Numbered from the stretch's first letter, positions 1 through 9,276 are shown. The stretch: 64,000 nt of DNA from Streptomyces mirabilis (GCF_018310535.1 NZ_CP074103.1:434001-498000), one strand, 5' to 3'. The notes: generated by a model not told the origin, from the letters alone. Program-made: numbers and translations.

Positions 1-83
1 CCGAACCCGATCCGCCGGTCAGCCCGGAGGGAGCGACCGTCCATCACGTTCGGCTCCGGCCCGCTGGCCCTGCGCGGTACGAG

Positions 84-920
84 TCAGCGGTCAGGGTTTT
101 GACGCCGGAGAAACTCCCGGGCTCCGCGAAGGTGGATGGCCAGGCGCTTCTGGGTGACGCGGCTTTCGAGGCGGACACAAAGTCCGCCAGGGAGGCCGCT
201 GTCAGCCCGACGGCCGGTCGGCAGCAGCGATGCGTCAAGGCCATCCCGCTGCGCGATGAGGGTGCCGAGTTCGTGGCGGGTGACGGCGTCCGGGCCGGCG
301 AGGTGAAAGACGCCGGCCGCATCGGACAGGGTGAGCTCCCACAGGGCGGCGGCCAGGTCGCGGACGTGGACTGGGCATCTGACATCGTCGGTGAACAGGG
401 CCCCGTCCCGTGTGCCGGCGGCCAGAGCGTGCACCAGGCGTTCGTGCTCGGACCGGCCATCGCCGATGATCAGGGAGGTCCGTGCGACGACGGCGCCCGC
501 GCTCAGGAGCCGCACGGCCGTTTCGGCCGCCGCCTTCGCGGCCCCGTACGGTGTTACCGGGTCGGGCAGACACGTCTCGTCGTACAGGTCCTCGCGGCGG
601 CCGGAGAAAACGGCGTCACTCGAGACGTGGACCAACTTGATGCCCCGTTGCGACGCAACTTGGGCCAGGCGCATCCCGCCCTCGGCCGTGACCGCCCACT
701 CGGCTCCGCCGCTGCTCGCGTTGATGACCGCGCTTGGGCTGACGGCATCCAGGACCTCCTGGAGATTCGCCGAGTTGCGCAGGTCGAGGCGGTGCCACGC
801 GCCGGCGCCCTTGCCAGGGTGCGAGTGGAAGGTGGCGGCCGTCTCCAAGCCCGCTGAATGGCCCTGGCGGGCCAGCTCAACGCCCAGGAACCCGCTGCCG
901 CCCACAATCAGTACCGTCAC
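84..920 (-). CDS. NAD(P)-dependent sugar-nucleotide reductase, RmlD/SDR-extended type
   Basis: The 278-residue protein starts with a Rossmann glycine motif (GGSGFLG, residues 7-13) and carries the SDR catalytic pattern Y125-x3-K129 with a Ser-Ser-Asp just before it (100-102). This fits the extended SDR family that includes dTDP-4-dehydrorhamnose reductase, which reduces a nucleotide-linked keto-sugar in the cytosol. The start codon is GTG. No other sugar-nucleotide genes lie nearby in the window, so the substrate cannot be inferred from context. It could equally be a general NAD-dependent epimerase/dehydratase. The family is secure, the substrate is not. Confidence 0.85.
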   Translation of the reverse strand: MTVLIVGGSGFLGVELARQGHSAGLETAATFHSHPGKGAGAWHRLDLRNSANLQEVLDAVSPSAVINASSGGAEWAVTAEGGMRLAQVASQRGIKLVHVSSDAVFSGRREDLYDETCLPDPVTPYGAAKAAAETAVRLLSAGAVVARTSLIIGDGRSEHERLVHALAAGTRDGALFTDDVRCPVHVRDLAAALWELTLSDAAGVFHLAGPDAVTRHELGTLIAQRDGLDASLLPTGRRADSGLPGGLCVRLESRVTQKRLAIHLRGAREFLRRQNPDR

Positions 921-996
921 GCCTCCCCACGCTAGGACTGCAAGGTGCGTCCTGTGGCGGATCCGTCTGAAGTGGGTGCTTAACGTTCAGCCTTTG

Positions 997-1737
997 TCAG
1001 CCCAGGGCTGTGTCGAAGGTCTTGCGGTTGGCCGATGTGTAGGCGTGCTCTTGCTCGGACCACTGGATGCGCCTGGCGATCGTGTGGTCGTCGGCGACGT
1101 GCGGGAACGGGCCTGCGAGGTGGCTGTGCCACCACCTGGCGTTGCGGGCCTGGCGGTCGAGCGCGGCATCGATGAGGCGGGAGCGGGAGGTGGCGTCGAG
1201 CCCGTACGCGTCGGCGAGGACGCGTACCTGTGCGGCCTGGACGGCGGCGGGCGGAGCGGTGGGTTTGGAGGAGATGCACCAGGTCCACGCCATGTAGCCG
1301 AGGTCTTCGAGGGGATCGCCCGGGGCAGCGGTGTCGAAGTCGATGAAGGCGGTCGGGATGTCGTCGGTGAAGACCGTGTTGTTCGGCCCCGGGTCGTGGT
1401 GGCAGACCACGGGATGCCGTCCGGTCAGGCGACTGCTGCGGGTGGCGTCGTGGAAGGAGCGGAGGAGGGTGCCGGCCGCGGCCACTTGGGGGTCGGTCCA
1501 GCGCTGGAATCGGGCGGGCACCCAGCCGGGGAGGTAACTGAGGATTTCGCGGCCGGCTGTGTCGAACCCGAGGTGGCGCGGAGCGCCGGTGAAGCCCTCT
1601 CGCTGGAGGTCACAGAGCAGCTCGGCGACGAACGATGACGATGCCGTGGCTGGCCGCCGGACGGTGCGCCCGACCCTGACCACGCCGAAGGTGATACGTC
1701 CGCCGGACAATGGCACTTCGTTCTCCATGGGCCTCAT
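997..1737 (-). CDS. Aminoglycoside phosphotransferase (APH)-family kinase
   Basis: The protein is about 246 residues with the APH/choline-kinase catalytic loop HxDxxxxN (HHDPGPNN, around residue 115) followed about 18 residues later by the metal-binding DFD. The family transfers ATP phosphate to small hydroxylated molecules, including aminoglycosides and macrolides. The N-terminal ATP-binding lobe is short, so activity toward an antibiotic is not implied. The frame is open further upstream to 1866, but the two ATGs at 1737 and 1728 lie after a purine-rich GGGGGCCAGG stretch and are the more likely starts. It is transcribed away from the replication genes. Confidence 0.8.
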   Translation of the reverse strand: MRPMENEVPLSGGRITFGVVRVGRTVRRPATASSSFVAELLCDLQREGFTGAPRHLGFDTAGREILSYLPGWVPARFQRWTDPQVAAAGTLLRSFHDATRSSRLTGRHPVVCHHDPGPNNTVFTDDIPTAFIDFDTAAPGDPLEDLGYMAWTWCISSKPTAPPAAVQAAQVRVLADAYGLDATSRSRLIDAALDRQARNARWWHSHLAGPFPHVADDHTIARRIQWSEQEHAYTSANRKTFDTALG

Positions 1738-2302
1738 CCTGGCCCCCTTCGTGCGCCGAGCACTCAGCCGACTCTGCACTCGCAGGGCATTGGTCAAGTT
1801 CAGCGGCAAACGGACGTGCACGTGACACGCGCGCCGCATCGGTGACGCAGCCGGATGACGCTGCACCGTTCTCTCCCACGATGGTGTTGACCTGTGCTTC
1901 TACCGTCCGGGGGCCGGTCGGCGGACGCTGATGACGCTCGGGCGCGCCATGTCTCTCCTTCCTTCCTCCCCCTCTTTCGTTGAGAGAGATGGGGTCGGAG
2001 AGCGTCATAGCGTCATGGGGTTGCTGGTCGGAGGGAACGTCCCAGGTCGCGGCTGGTGCGGACCAGGTGCCGGGTGCGTCATGGGCAGCGTCAGCTCGGC
2101 GTCATCTCTTCACGGCCGAGGCCGTCCCCGGCGCCTCGTCGGTCGTCGGGGTAGGCGGCTGACAGCCCGCGGGGTGGCTTCGGTCTGTGCGGGCCGGTCT
2201 CCCGGGGGTGTCAGGGACGTGCTGAAGGCCCGCGCGTCTCGGATGGCGGCGGGTTCGGTGACGGGATTGGTGGCTGGTTCGCGGCCGGGCGGGAGCCTGA
2301 GG
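1738..2302. other. Intergenic region, no gene recognised
   Basis: These 565 bases separate the kinase gene from the end of the replication operon. Long open frames cross it on both strands, as usual in DNA this GC-rich, but none has a family signature or convincing start. I see no repeat, tRNA or clear terminator here. Confidence 0.5.
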
Positions 2303-3883
2303 TCAGGCCGGCGGTCCGGAGTCCGGACGAAGGGTGATGAGGAAGCCTCGGGTGGCGCTGGTGCGGGGCAACTTGCGGATGTCGATGCCGCGTTGTCGCA
2401 GCGCCGGTGCGAGGGAGGTGAGGCGGGCGGAGAGCAGGGCGGTGGTCTTGGGCCAGGTGTCCGGGATGGGCCCGGGCGGCCGCAGAACCTCGTCGATCTG
2501 GCCGGTGGTGGCGCGCCACTCGGTGCTGCCGGTGGCGGACCAGCGGGTGAGGGCGGTGGCGACCGGGTCGGCGTCGATGACGTCGTCGGTGACCGCGTCC
2601 TGGGAGCCGGTGTAGGTGTTCAGGGTGTCCCATCCGGTGACCTGGTCCAGGGCCCACAGCAGTTCGGCCCAGTCGGCCATCCGCGGCTTCTGGTCAAGTT
2701 GGTCGGCCGCGTCGGGCAGCTTCGCCCACACTGCGGCCGCCAGGTCGAGCAGGCCGCCGAGGATGCGGCCGTGGTCGGCGCGGTAGTGGCGCCACAGGTC
2801 GTGCTCGCTGCGCCGGGCCTTGGGGTCGATGGCTTCCAGGGTGAAGGGCAGCAGGCGTTCGGCGAGGTCGGGCTGGAGGGCGCCGACGTCGATGCCGGTC
2901 AGCAGGACCGGGCGTTGGTAGGCCCAGGAGGTGACGTCGTCGTCGGTGTAGACCTCGCGCTTGGCGACGGAGGCCCCGGTGACCGCCCGGCACAGGAAGT
3001 CCGAGAGCCACTGCGGGATGCCGGCGAGGTTGTCCAGGCCCATGGTCCACCCGGCGGACGCGGCAACCGCGCCGTCGTCCTCGCTGCGGGGGACGTTGCG
3101 GACCTCGGCGCGGATCCCGTCGAGCACGCGCAGCAGCTGCCGGGCGCTGGTTGTCTTGGCCGTGCCGCGCTCCCCGTTGAAGTACGCGATCGGGCGTGGC
3201 ATATCGGGTCTCAGCCCGGCCAGCAGCCACGCGACCGCCAGCCGCCAGGACGGCTCAGCCAGCGCGGACAGCTCCCGCAGCAGCCCGAGTCCGGCCTGCC
3301 AGCCGCCCGGATCTCGCTCAGGCAACGGGAGTTCACCGGTCAACCGGGTGCGCCGCCACAACGGACCCTCGCCGATCGGCGGGGTGGTTACCGACCATGT
3401 GCCCGGCTCGATGCACACGCTGAGCCCGTCGGAGCGGCCCAGGTCGAGCCAGGTCGCCTGTTCGTCAGCCGGGTCGGTAGCGATCCGCAGGCAGACCGGC
3501 TGTTCCTCGGCGTCCAGCGCGAGGGCGTCCATGGAGGCGATCGCGTCGGTCAGGCAGCCCTGGGACGGGGAGCGGCCGGTGCGCAGGACGTAGGCCCGGT
3601 TGAGGAGTTGACGCAGAGAACCGGTGCCGCCGAAGCCGCCCTTGGCGCGCAGCGGGCGGGCGATCGGCGGCCCGTCGACGGGGACGGCGTACGCGGTCTG
3701 GTCGTGGCACACCAGCTGGTACTGATCCATGCCCAGGTGCAGCAGGATGTCGGCCTGCGACAGCTTCGGCTCCTGCTCGGCGGGCCGGGCTGCGTCCGGG
3801 CCGCCCGCGCCGGCCGGTTCGGCGGGCTGGGGTTCCCGGGCCGGGGAGGGCAGCGCGGCGCGGGAGGTGAGGGGGTGGTTCAT
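2303..3883 (-). CDS. Helicase-like P-loop ATPase, third gene of replication operon
   Basis: The 526-residue protein has a P-loop-like GERGTAKT, in which the usual Gly before Lys is Ala, followed by conserved blocks ending in RPVLLTGID and a C-terminal helical region. This layout resembles the ATPase half that accompanies primase-polymerases on actinobacterial plasmids and integrative elements (superfamily-3/D5-like helicases). It probably unwinds or loads at the plasmid origin. The start ATG at 3883 overlaps the stop of the primase-polymerase gene as ATGA, so the two are probably translationally coupled. The open frame extends upstream to 4708, but that part only shadows the preceding gene. 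Confidence 0.75.
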   Translation of the reverse strand: MNHPLTSRAALPSPAREPQPAEPAGAGGPDAARPAEQEPKLSQADILLHLGMDQYQLVCHDQTAYAVPVDGPPIARPLRAKGGFGGTGSLRQLLNRAYVLRTGRSPSQGCLTDAIASMDALALDAEEQPVCLRIATDPADEQATWLDLGRSDGLSVCIEPGTWSVTTPPIGEGPLWRRTRLTGELPLPERDPGGWQAGLGLLRELSALAEPSWRLAVAWLLAGLRPDMPRPIAYFNGERGTAKTTSARQLLRVLDGIRAEVRNVPRSEDDGAVAASAGWTMGLDNLAGIPQWLSDFLCRAVTGASVAKREVYTDDDVTSWAYQRPVLLTGIDVGALQPDLAERLLPFTLEAIDPKARRSEHDLWRHYRADHGRILGGLLDLAAAVWAKLPDAADQLDQKPRMADWAELLWALDQVTGWDTLNTYTGSQDAVTDDVIDADPVATALTRWSATGSTEWRATTGQIDEVLRPPGPIPDTWPKTTALLSARLTSLAPALRQRGIDIRKLPRTSATRGFLITLRPDSGPPA

Positions 3884-4944
3884 GACCGTGCTCCCGGGCT
3901 CGGGACGGTGCGCGGCGAGCGGATGCCCGCCTGAAGTGCGCGGCGGAGGGTGGACTGGGCTTTGGCCTCTCCGGGGTCGATCCCGGCCTGCTCGGCGGCG
4001 TCGGTGAGCGCCTGGTGGACCTGGTCGTGCTCCAGCAGCCCGGCCCCGACCAGTTGCCCGAGCCGGAACCCGGCGCGGTTGAGCTGGTCGTTGCGGCCGG
4101 CGCGGGCCGATGCCACCGCCTCGAGTTCGCCGCGCAGCGCCGCGGCGGCGTACGCGGTGGCGTCCCCCGGACCGTGCTCGCGGGTGGGGCGGGGAAGCCG
4201 GACCCGGCGGGGCGGGCCGACGGCCGGGTCGCGGTGGCGCAGTCCGACGCGGTCCAGCTCCAGCGCGACCCACCGCGGCAGCCGTACGGGGCTGTCCTGG
4301 TGGCCGGCGATCCGGTAGCGGCCGGCCGTGGTGACGGTGCCGGGCGCGACCGCGGTGGACCAGCCGGCCCGTACGTCGACCTGCCAGCCGAGCCGGCCCG
4401 CGCCCTGCACGTACCGGCTCGTGTCCCCGGCGCGGTACCACAGGTGGATCCCGCCGGACGGGGTCTGCACGGTCAGCGTCGCCGGGGCCTCCAGCAAGCT
4501 GCCCGCCCGCCGCACCCGGCACAGCAGCTCCAGCACGTCCGCCCCGGTCCGCACCCGGTCCAGCTCCGGGCCTGGGTGCTGCGTCAGGTCGACGCCCGGC
4601 AGCAACAGCGCCTGCTCCGGCGGCGGACGGTCGTGGTCGTCGAGGTCGAGCACCACCAGGCCGGACGGCCCAGTGGCCACGCCGACGCCGAAGTCTTGGC
4701 CGCGCCACCAGCGGTGGATCAGCTCCCGCTCCCGCGTTGCCGCCCGCACCCCGTGGCAGTACCGCCCGGCGTCACGGCACGCGCACCCGTCCGCATCGGG
4801 GAAGCCGCACGGCGGGCGCGCCCCGGTCGACGGCGGCCGGCACCGACGGCAGTTGCCCGCCGGACGCTTCGACCCCGGCAGCAGCGGATGCACCCACCAC
4901 CCCCGCTCAGCGCACCGCAGGGCCAACTCCACTCCCCCGATCAC
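3880..4944 (-). CDS. Bifunctional DNA primase/polymerase (prim-pol, archaeo-eukaryotic primase type)
   Basis: The 354-residue protein has the prim-pol acidic catalytic motif (LDLDD) in its N-terminal third and the later GGIHLWY motif that supplies the conserved histidine. Between the N-terminus and the acidic motif sits a cysteine-rich insertion (CRRC ... CGF ... CAC ... CHG) likely to bind zinc, a feature of actinobacterial plasmid members. Such enzymes prime and extend DNA at plasmid origins. The GTG start at 4944 overlaps the upstream gene's stop as GTGA. The downstream ATPase overlaps as ATGA. Together these suggest a coupled three-gene replication operon. Confidence 0.85.
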   Translation of the reverse strand: MIGGVELALRCAERGWWVHPLLPGSKRPAGNCRRCRPPSTGARPPCGFPDADGCACRDAGRYCHGVRAATRERELIHRWWRGQDFGVGVATGPSGLVVLDLDDHDRPPPEQALLLPGVDLTQHPGPELDRVRTGADVLELLCRVRRAGSLLEAPATLTVQTPSGGIHLWYRAGDTSRYVQGAGRLGWQVDVRAGWSTAVAPGTVTTAGRYRIAGHQDSPVRLPRWVALELDRVGLRHRDPAVGPPRRVRLPRPTREHGPGDATAYAAAALRGELEAVASARAGRNDQLNRAGFRLGQLVGAGLLEHDQVHQALTDAAEQAGIDPGEAKAQSTLRRALQAGIRSPRTVPSPGARS

Positions 4945-7742
4945 GCCGCGCTCACCGCCTCCCGGCACTCGCCCGCCGCCGGCTGCGGCACGCGGATCTC
5001 CTCGTCGAGCGGACGCGCCGCCAACTCGACCATCCGCTGCCCCCAACCGACGACCTCCTCGGAAGCCGACGGCCGATCCGCGGCCCTGACCTGGCCGAGC
5101 CGCTGGGCGAGAAGGAGCTCCGCGCAACGCTGCCGCGCCTGCTCAGACGCCGCCCGGGCCTGCAGCTCACCGCTGCGCCGCGCCCGCTCGATGGCGAAGA
5201 CCCGTTCGGCCTCAGCCTGGGCCTCCGCCGAGTCCAGCAGAGCGTCCACCGCGCGGGCCCGCTCCGCCCGCAGCAGCTCCTCGGCCAGGTTCCGCGCCTC
5301 CCAGGCCACCGCAGCCTCCGGCATCCCCTCGCGCCTCAACCGATCGGCCGCGCGGCCGACTTCGCCCTCGAGCCGGACCCGGTCCGCGGCCAGCCGACCC
5401 GCCACCACGCCCAGATCCTTCACCGGCCCGTTCACGGCAGCCGCGACCTGCGCCGCCTCCTCCACAGCCGCACGGACCGTGCGGCTGTACGAGCACACCG
5501 GGCACAGGCCAGCGGCCTCCGGGACCCCGCACTCCTCACACGCCTGTGCCGCCAACTCCGCCTTCGCTACCTCGAGTTCCTCGCGCTGCTGCGCCCAGAC
5601 CACCTCTCGGCGCGCCCGCTCCGCCACGGCACGCTCGCGCCGTACGGCGTCCCGCGCGGCCCGCAGGGCGACCTCCCGGCTCAGCCGCCGTTCGACCTCC
5701 GCCCGGGCCTCGGCCGGCGCCAGGCGGGGCAGCTCGGCGGCCATGGCCTGGACGACCTGGTGCCGCAGCGCGCGCCGGTCCCCGATCAGGAGCTCACAGC
5801 TCGGGCACACCAGACCGGTGTCCATCCGAACCTGGTCGTCGCACGCCGTCGCGTAGCACTCCGCCCGCTGCGGCAGACCCCGCGACAACAGCCAGCCGAC
5901 CGGCTCGCGCACCCGCTCACCGTGCTGAGCAGCAAGCCGCCGCTCCAGCCGCTCGGCCAGCACCACCGGAGCCTGCTCCGAGCCCACGATCCCGGCCAGC
6001 CGCCGCAACTCGGCCTTTAGCGCCACCCGCACCCGTGTGCGCCCCCCGGCATGCCCGATACGGGCCCACTCCAGCCGCACCGGGTCCAGCACCTGCTCCA
6101 GTCCTCGCGGCATCGACCACCGCAACGGCACTGACTTCGCGACCACCGGCTCAGGACGCGTCCGCCCTTCCCCCGCTCGATCTGGCTGCTGTTCCCCGCG
6201 AAGCGGGCTACCCCGGCCGCCCGGCTCGTAGGCCGCGCCGATCTGGGGCGCCTCGGACTCGATCTCGCGCCCGTCCGCGCGCTCCGGCAACGGCGGGAAC
6301 CCCAATGCGGCTTCGCCGGAAAAGCAAGACGAAGCTGCACCAGAACCACCATGAGTAACCACCGGCGCGTGGTCGGCGTGGAGTAGCGCACCAATAGCCT
6401 CTGCCTCCGACGCCTTGGCCCCTTCCTGGTCCTCGCGTTCCCCCAGGTCAGAAGTGCTTTCCGGTCCGGTCCAGAGTTCCTTGGCCCCCTCCTGATCCCT
6501 GAGTGCACCATCGCCCCCGTCATCCAGGCCGCCGTCCACGACGTCGAAGAACCCCTGCTGAACCCACCCCTCCCCCGGCTCCTCTGGCCTCGCCTCGCCC
6601 AATCCCGAAGCACAGTGCGCGCAGAATCGCTCCTCCTCTGGAGCGACCTCGTCCGCTCGCTGGTCCTCGGCCGGATCGGGCACGATCCGCAGCTCGGCTG
6701 CGGTACCCCGGCCGTGCGCGGCCGCCACCGCCGGCACCACCATCCGAATCCGGGCACCGGGCACACCCCTGCCCCGCACCTCCAACGCCTCCTGCTGGAC
6801 CAGCCCGTCCACCAACCGGGCCGCCTCTGCCACCGAGCACCCCAACAGTCGCGCAACCGTCGCATCCGCCCGGTCGTAGTCAGCCGCGACCGCCCCGCCG
6901 ACGAGCCGCACCCGACCATCCGGCCGGGCCGCCAGCACCAACCGCAGCAAGGCCAGCCGCTCCGCCGCAGCCCCCCGGCCTCGCCGAGCACCAAGTAGAC
7001 CCGCGGGCGTCTCTCGCTTGCCCACCGGCGCCCACCCTGGCGCGAACAACGCCTCGCACAACGCCAACAGGACCGACAACTCACGCTTCTCCAGCACCAG
7101 AGGGTCCGGGCGACAACGAGCCTGAGCAGCTGTCAGCGGCAGCAACTCCCAGCGCAGTCCATCAACCCGTCGAGTCCCGTCGACGGTCTTGGTCACCACC
7201 TTGGTTGCCACCGCACCAGAACCACGAAGGCCAGGAAGCACGCGGTGATCGACCCAAGACTCAGACACGCCCAGCCACCGGGCCAACTGGCCTGCTCGAA
7301 GCTCAAGTTGGGACCCGCCTGCTGGCGACTTCGCCAGCAGGACAACAGCCGCCAGGGCTTCAACCAGCGGACGCCGACGAAGCGATCGGTCCGTTACGAG
7401 AGCCTCAAGCGCGTCAGAGAGACGCTCCCGCATCCGCGGGAGCAACAACAACGGCGCAGACAACGCTGAGGCATCGGCAGACCTAGGCGCGCTGGGTGAG
7501 GGCGACCACTGGTCTGATGCGTTCCGATGCCCGGGAAGAGAGCGTGGCCTCTTTGTCAAAGTTTGGGCGTAGTTCGAAGAAGACTCCTGAGAGTCCGTTT
7601 TTGGCAATACGAAACTAGCCCCACGGCTGGCAGCTATGATCTGCTCCTGTCGAGGGATATGAGGGAAACCGTCATCGCCGTCCGGCCGGCTTGGGGAAGC
7701 ACAGGGGCCAGACGCGACATATTCAGATAGAGCGGGCATCAC
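4941..7742 (-). CDS. Large zinc-motif/HTH protein, putative replication initiator
   Basis: The frame encodes up to 933 residues. Residues about 105-330 are helical with winged-helix-like segments. The middle (about 370-560) is acidic and low-complexity. The last third is Glu/Arg/Ala-rich and probably coiled-coil, interrupted by two CxxC pairs (CPSCE; CEECG ... CPVC) that look like zinc ribbons. Being first in a coupled operon with a primase-polymerase and an ATPase, it is a candidate initiator, but I do not recognise the family. The start is uncertain. The first ~100 codons have poor GC at third positions, so the ATG at 7433 may be the real start, leaving an AT-richer leader behind the hairpin at 7752-7802. 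Confidence 0.65.
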   Translation of the reverse strand: MMPALSEYVASGPCASPSRPDGDDGFPHIPRQEQIIAASRGASFVLPKTDSQESSSNYAQTLTKRPRSLPGHRNASDQWSPSPSAPRSADASALSAPLLLLPRMRERLSDALEALVTDRSLRRRPLVEALAAVVLLAKSPAGGSQLELRAGQLARWLGVSESWVDHRVLPGLRGSGAVATKVVTKTVDGTRRVDGLRWELLPLTAAQARCRPDPLVLEKRELSVLLALCEALFAPGWAPVGKRETPAGLLGARRGRGAAAERLALLRLVLAARPDGRVRLVGGAVAADYDRADATVARLLGCSVAEAARLVDGLVQQEALEVRGRGVPGARIRMVVPAVAAAHGRGTAAELRIVPDPAEDQRADEVAPEEERFCAHCASGLGEARPEEPGEGWVQQGFFDVVDGGLDDGGDGALRDQEGAKELWTGPESTSDLGEREDQEGAKASEAEAIGALLHADHAPVVTHGGSGAASSCFSGEAALGFPPLPERADGREIESEAPQIGAAYEPGGRGSPLRGEQQPDRAGEGRTRPEPVVAKSVPLRWSMPRGLEQVLDPVRLEWARIGHAGGRTRVRVALKAELRRLAGIVGSEQAPVVLAERLERRLAAQHGERVREPVGWLLSRGLPQRAECYATACDDQVRMDTGLVCPSCELLIGDRRALRHQVVQAMAAELPRLAPAEARAEVERRLSREVALRAARDAVRRERAVAERARREVVWAQQREELEVAKAELAAQACEECGVPEAAGLCPVCSYSRTVRAAVEEAAQVAAAVNGPVKDLGVVAGRLAADRVRLEGEVGRAADRLRREGMPEAAVAWEARNLAEELLRAERARAVDALLDSAEAQAEAERVFAIERARRSGELQARAASEQARQRCAELLLAQRLGQVRAADRPSASEEVVGWGQRMVELAARPLDEEIRVPQPAAGECREAVSAA

Positions 7743-7751
7743 CTCCCTTCG

Positions 7752-7802
7752 ACGGGGCTAGGGGGGCGCAGAACACCAGGTTCTGCGCCCCCCTAGCCCC
7801 GT
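7752..7802. repeat. 23-bp perfect inverted repeat (long GC hairpin) upstream of replication operon
   Basis: Two 23-base arms (7752-7774 and 7780-7802) pair without mismatch around a 5-base loop. The arms include a run of six G against six C. There is no T-tract on either side, so it is not a classical intrinsic terminator. On the minus strand it sits directly before a strong Shine-Dalgarno-like GGGAGGTG and the first possible start codon of the replication operon. It could be an attenuator, a cruciform near the origin, or a strong insulator. Confidence 0.85.
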
Positions 7803-8201
7803 ATGAGCGCACGATCAGCGCTGGCCAGCAGCCTTGACATCGAGGACGGCGGCGTAGGGACGTGACGAGATATGACGCCGGCCCTCGCACACCAAATGGC
7901 GTGGCAGAGAGCCAGGCGCTGGGTAGAGGGACAGCCAGCCGGGCAGCGGCTCAGCCGCGCGAGGGCGAGATGTGCGCACAGCGATAGTGCGAGGGAGCAG
8001 GCCGTGAGGGCGCTTCCGCAAGACAGGGCACGCAGGGCCCCTTGCGAGCGCCGTCAGCCTGGGGCAAGACGGCATGGGCTACCAGTTTCACAAGCGTGAC
8101 GAGGGAGACACGTGTAGCCGAGGCTCCGGTGGGTGGAGACGACTCGGCTGGGGGCTGGTAACCTCAAGGATGGCGAGAGAGGCTACCTAGCCTTATCAGT
8201 C
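7803..8201. other. Intergenic region between hairpin and terminator, possible small RNA
   Basis: No convincing protein gene is visible. The last ~100 bases contain short complementary blocks (GTAGCC near 8113 and GGCTAC near 8181) and run into a T-tailed terminator that works on the plus strand, so a short structured plus-strand RNA is possible. This is inference only. Confidence 0.35.
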
Positions 8202-8247
8202 CGGCACCCACCCTGTTTGCGGCAGGTACGTGGGTGCCGTTCTTTTT
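8202..8247 (+). terminator. Intrinsic terminator with T-tract
   Basis: Nine-base arms (8202-8210 and 8231-8239) enclose a 20-base loop and are followed on the plus strand by TTCTTTTT, rare in this DNA. The polarity fits termination of a plus-strand transcript from 7803-8201. On the minus strand it lies just after the stop of the next gene and could serve both directions. Confidence 0.7.
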
Positions 8248-8719
8248 ATGCGGCTGCCTTGGCGGCTCCTTCTTCGAACTCGTTCTCAAGGCGCTGCTGA
8301 AGCTCTTCGTGCCAGGTCCCGATGGGCAGGACGTGGTACGGCAGCTTGCTCGCGAGAGCCTCCTCGCTGAGCTGCAGCAGTTGGTAGTCCTGGTGCGCCA
8401 GGGCGACTGACTCGGGGAAGGCGACGAGCCGTGTTCGCGGGTGAATCTTGTCTTCCGAGCCGGGCTCGGAAGCCGCGACCAGCAGTTCCATCACTATCCG
8501 AACGGCATCCCAGTCGCGCTGGAACGCTGTCGTAGTGCGTTCGCCCTGTTGAGAATCCCGGTTCGTCGACCGCGTAGCGCCGAGGGCCGCAGCCACCTGA
8601 GCAAGGACAACGTCGTGCGGGCGCAGCTGATTTGCGTCAGGTAGAAGGCCGATCCGAGCCAGGTTCTTGAGAGTTCCCGCGCCGACTCCGGACCATTCGG
8701 ACACGGTGCGCTGCGACAT
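8246..8719 (-). CDS. Putative DNA-binding protein of about 157 residues
   Basis: Residues about 5-45 contain a helix-turn-helix-like stretch (TVSEWSGVGAGTLKNLARIG, then LRPHDVVLAQVAAALG) reminiscent of MerR-type or plasmid control proteins. The C-terminal half is acidic and helical. I do not recognise a named family. The frame continues upstream to 8758, but the ATG at 8719 is the first start that preserves the helix-turn-helix at the N-terminus. The gene sits between the replication and partition loci, so copy control or partition regulation is a reasonable guess. Confidence 0.6.
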   Translation of the reverse strand: MSQRTVSEWSGVGAGTLKNLARIGLLPDANQLRPHDVVLAQVAAALGATRSTNRDSQQGERTTTAFQRDWDAVRIVMELLVAASEPGSEDKIHPRTRLVAFPESVALAHQDYQLLQLSEEALASKLPYHVLPIGTWHEELQQRLENEFEEGAAKAAA

Positions 8720-9136
8720 CGTCCCGTTTCTGCGCACGGGTGAACGACGTGGCGGCACTTGGATCTCCCTCCGCTGGCAACTGGCAGGTGAGCACGAGAC
8801 TATCGCGCTGTGCTGCGAATCATACGACCCTCGCGCATCTCTGATGCAAACCCATAGTTTTCAGCGTGTCGCCAGGCTGACGTGCTGGCGGTATCCATCC
8901 ACGCCAGGACCTCCCGATTGGCGAATATGCGCAGGTAGATCGGCATATTGCGACGGGGGGCATGGCTCGCCGAGGGGGCTGGCCTGCTGGCAGGGGAGGG
9001 TCCCGCATTCCCAAAGGTGCACGAGGGTCGCGCAGTTTGGGGGCTGACGCGCCTTCGGCCGATGGCGGGTTCCCCGAGCGTGCGGGACTGCGGACGGCAA
9101 TCCCCGGGCACGAAGGCATCTACATCGGGAATCCTC
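8720..9136. other. Intergenic region upstream of element A
   Basis: No supported gene. The notable feature is an AT-rich inverted repeat, AATATGC at 8924-8930 and GCATATT at 8943-8949 with a 12-base spacer, which could be an operator. Several short frames cross the region but lack family signatures. Confidence 0.4.
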
Positions 9137-9193
9137 GTGTCCCTGTGTTCCGCGCCGTGTCCCGACACGTGTCCCTGCTTGTGCTTATGTGAA
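9137..9193 (-). repeat. Partition-type repeat element A (four GGACAC boxes, 12-12-8 spacing)
   Basis: Read on the minus strand the element is TTCACAT, three bases, CAC, six bases, then four GGACAC-type boxes whose starts are 12, 12 and 8 bases apart (plus-strand GTGTCC at 9169, 9157, GTGTTC at 9145, GTGTCC at 9137). Its 57-base layout matches elements B and C exactly, although the sequence between boxes differs and the flanking TTGAC hexamer is missing. It lies just beyond the terminator of the partition operon. I infer a binding site for the partition protein. Confidence 0.75.
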
Positions 9194-9208
9194 TTGCTGC
9201 TGAAAGAA

Positions 9209-9240
9209 GAGGGGCGAGCCGCGACGGCGGCTCGCCCCTC
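9209..9240 (-). terminator. Terminator of the par operon
   Basis: A 14-bp perfect stem (9209-9222 with 9227-9240) around a 4-base loop lies 37 bases after the stop of the partition partner gene. On the minus strand it is followed by TTCTTTC, giving the expected polarity for ending the parA-operon transcript. Confidence 0.8.
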
Positions 9241-9276
9241 ATGGACGACTGGGCCCAGGCCGGCCTTGAGCTTGTA

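Noticed and set aside
1931..3934. Long plus-strand open frame (667 codons) across the replication ATPase region.
   Set aside because: It overlaps the recognised minus-strand gene and is Gly/Val/Arg-rich with no domain, the usual antisense shadow in high-GC DNA.
7815..8075. 86-codon minus-strand frame between hairpin and terminator.
   Set aside because: No ribosome site or family, and the region may instead encode a small plus-strand RNA.
8800..9168. Several overlapping 80-120 codon frames near element A.
   Set aside because: They cover the repeat element, have no domain, and several alternatives compete.
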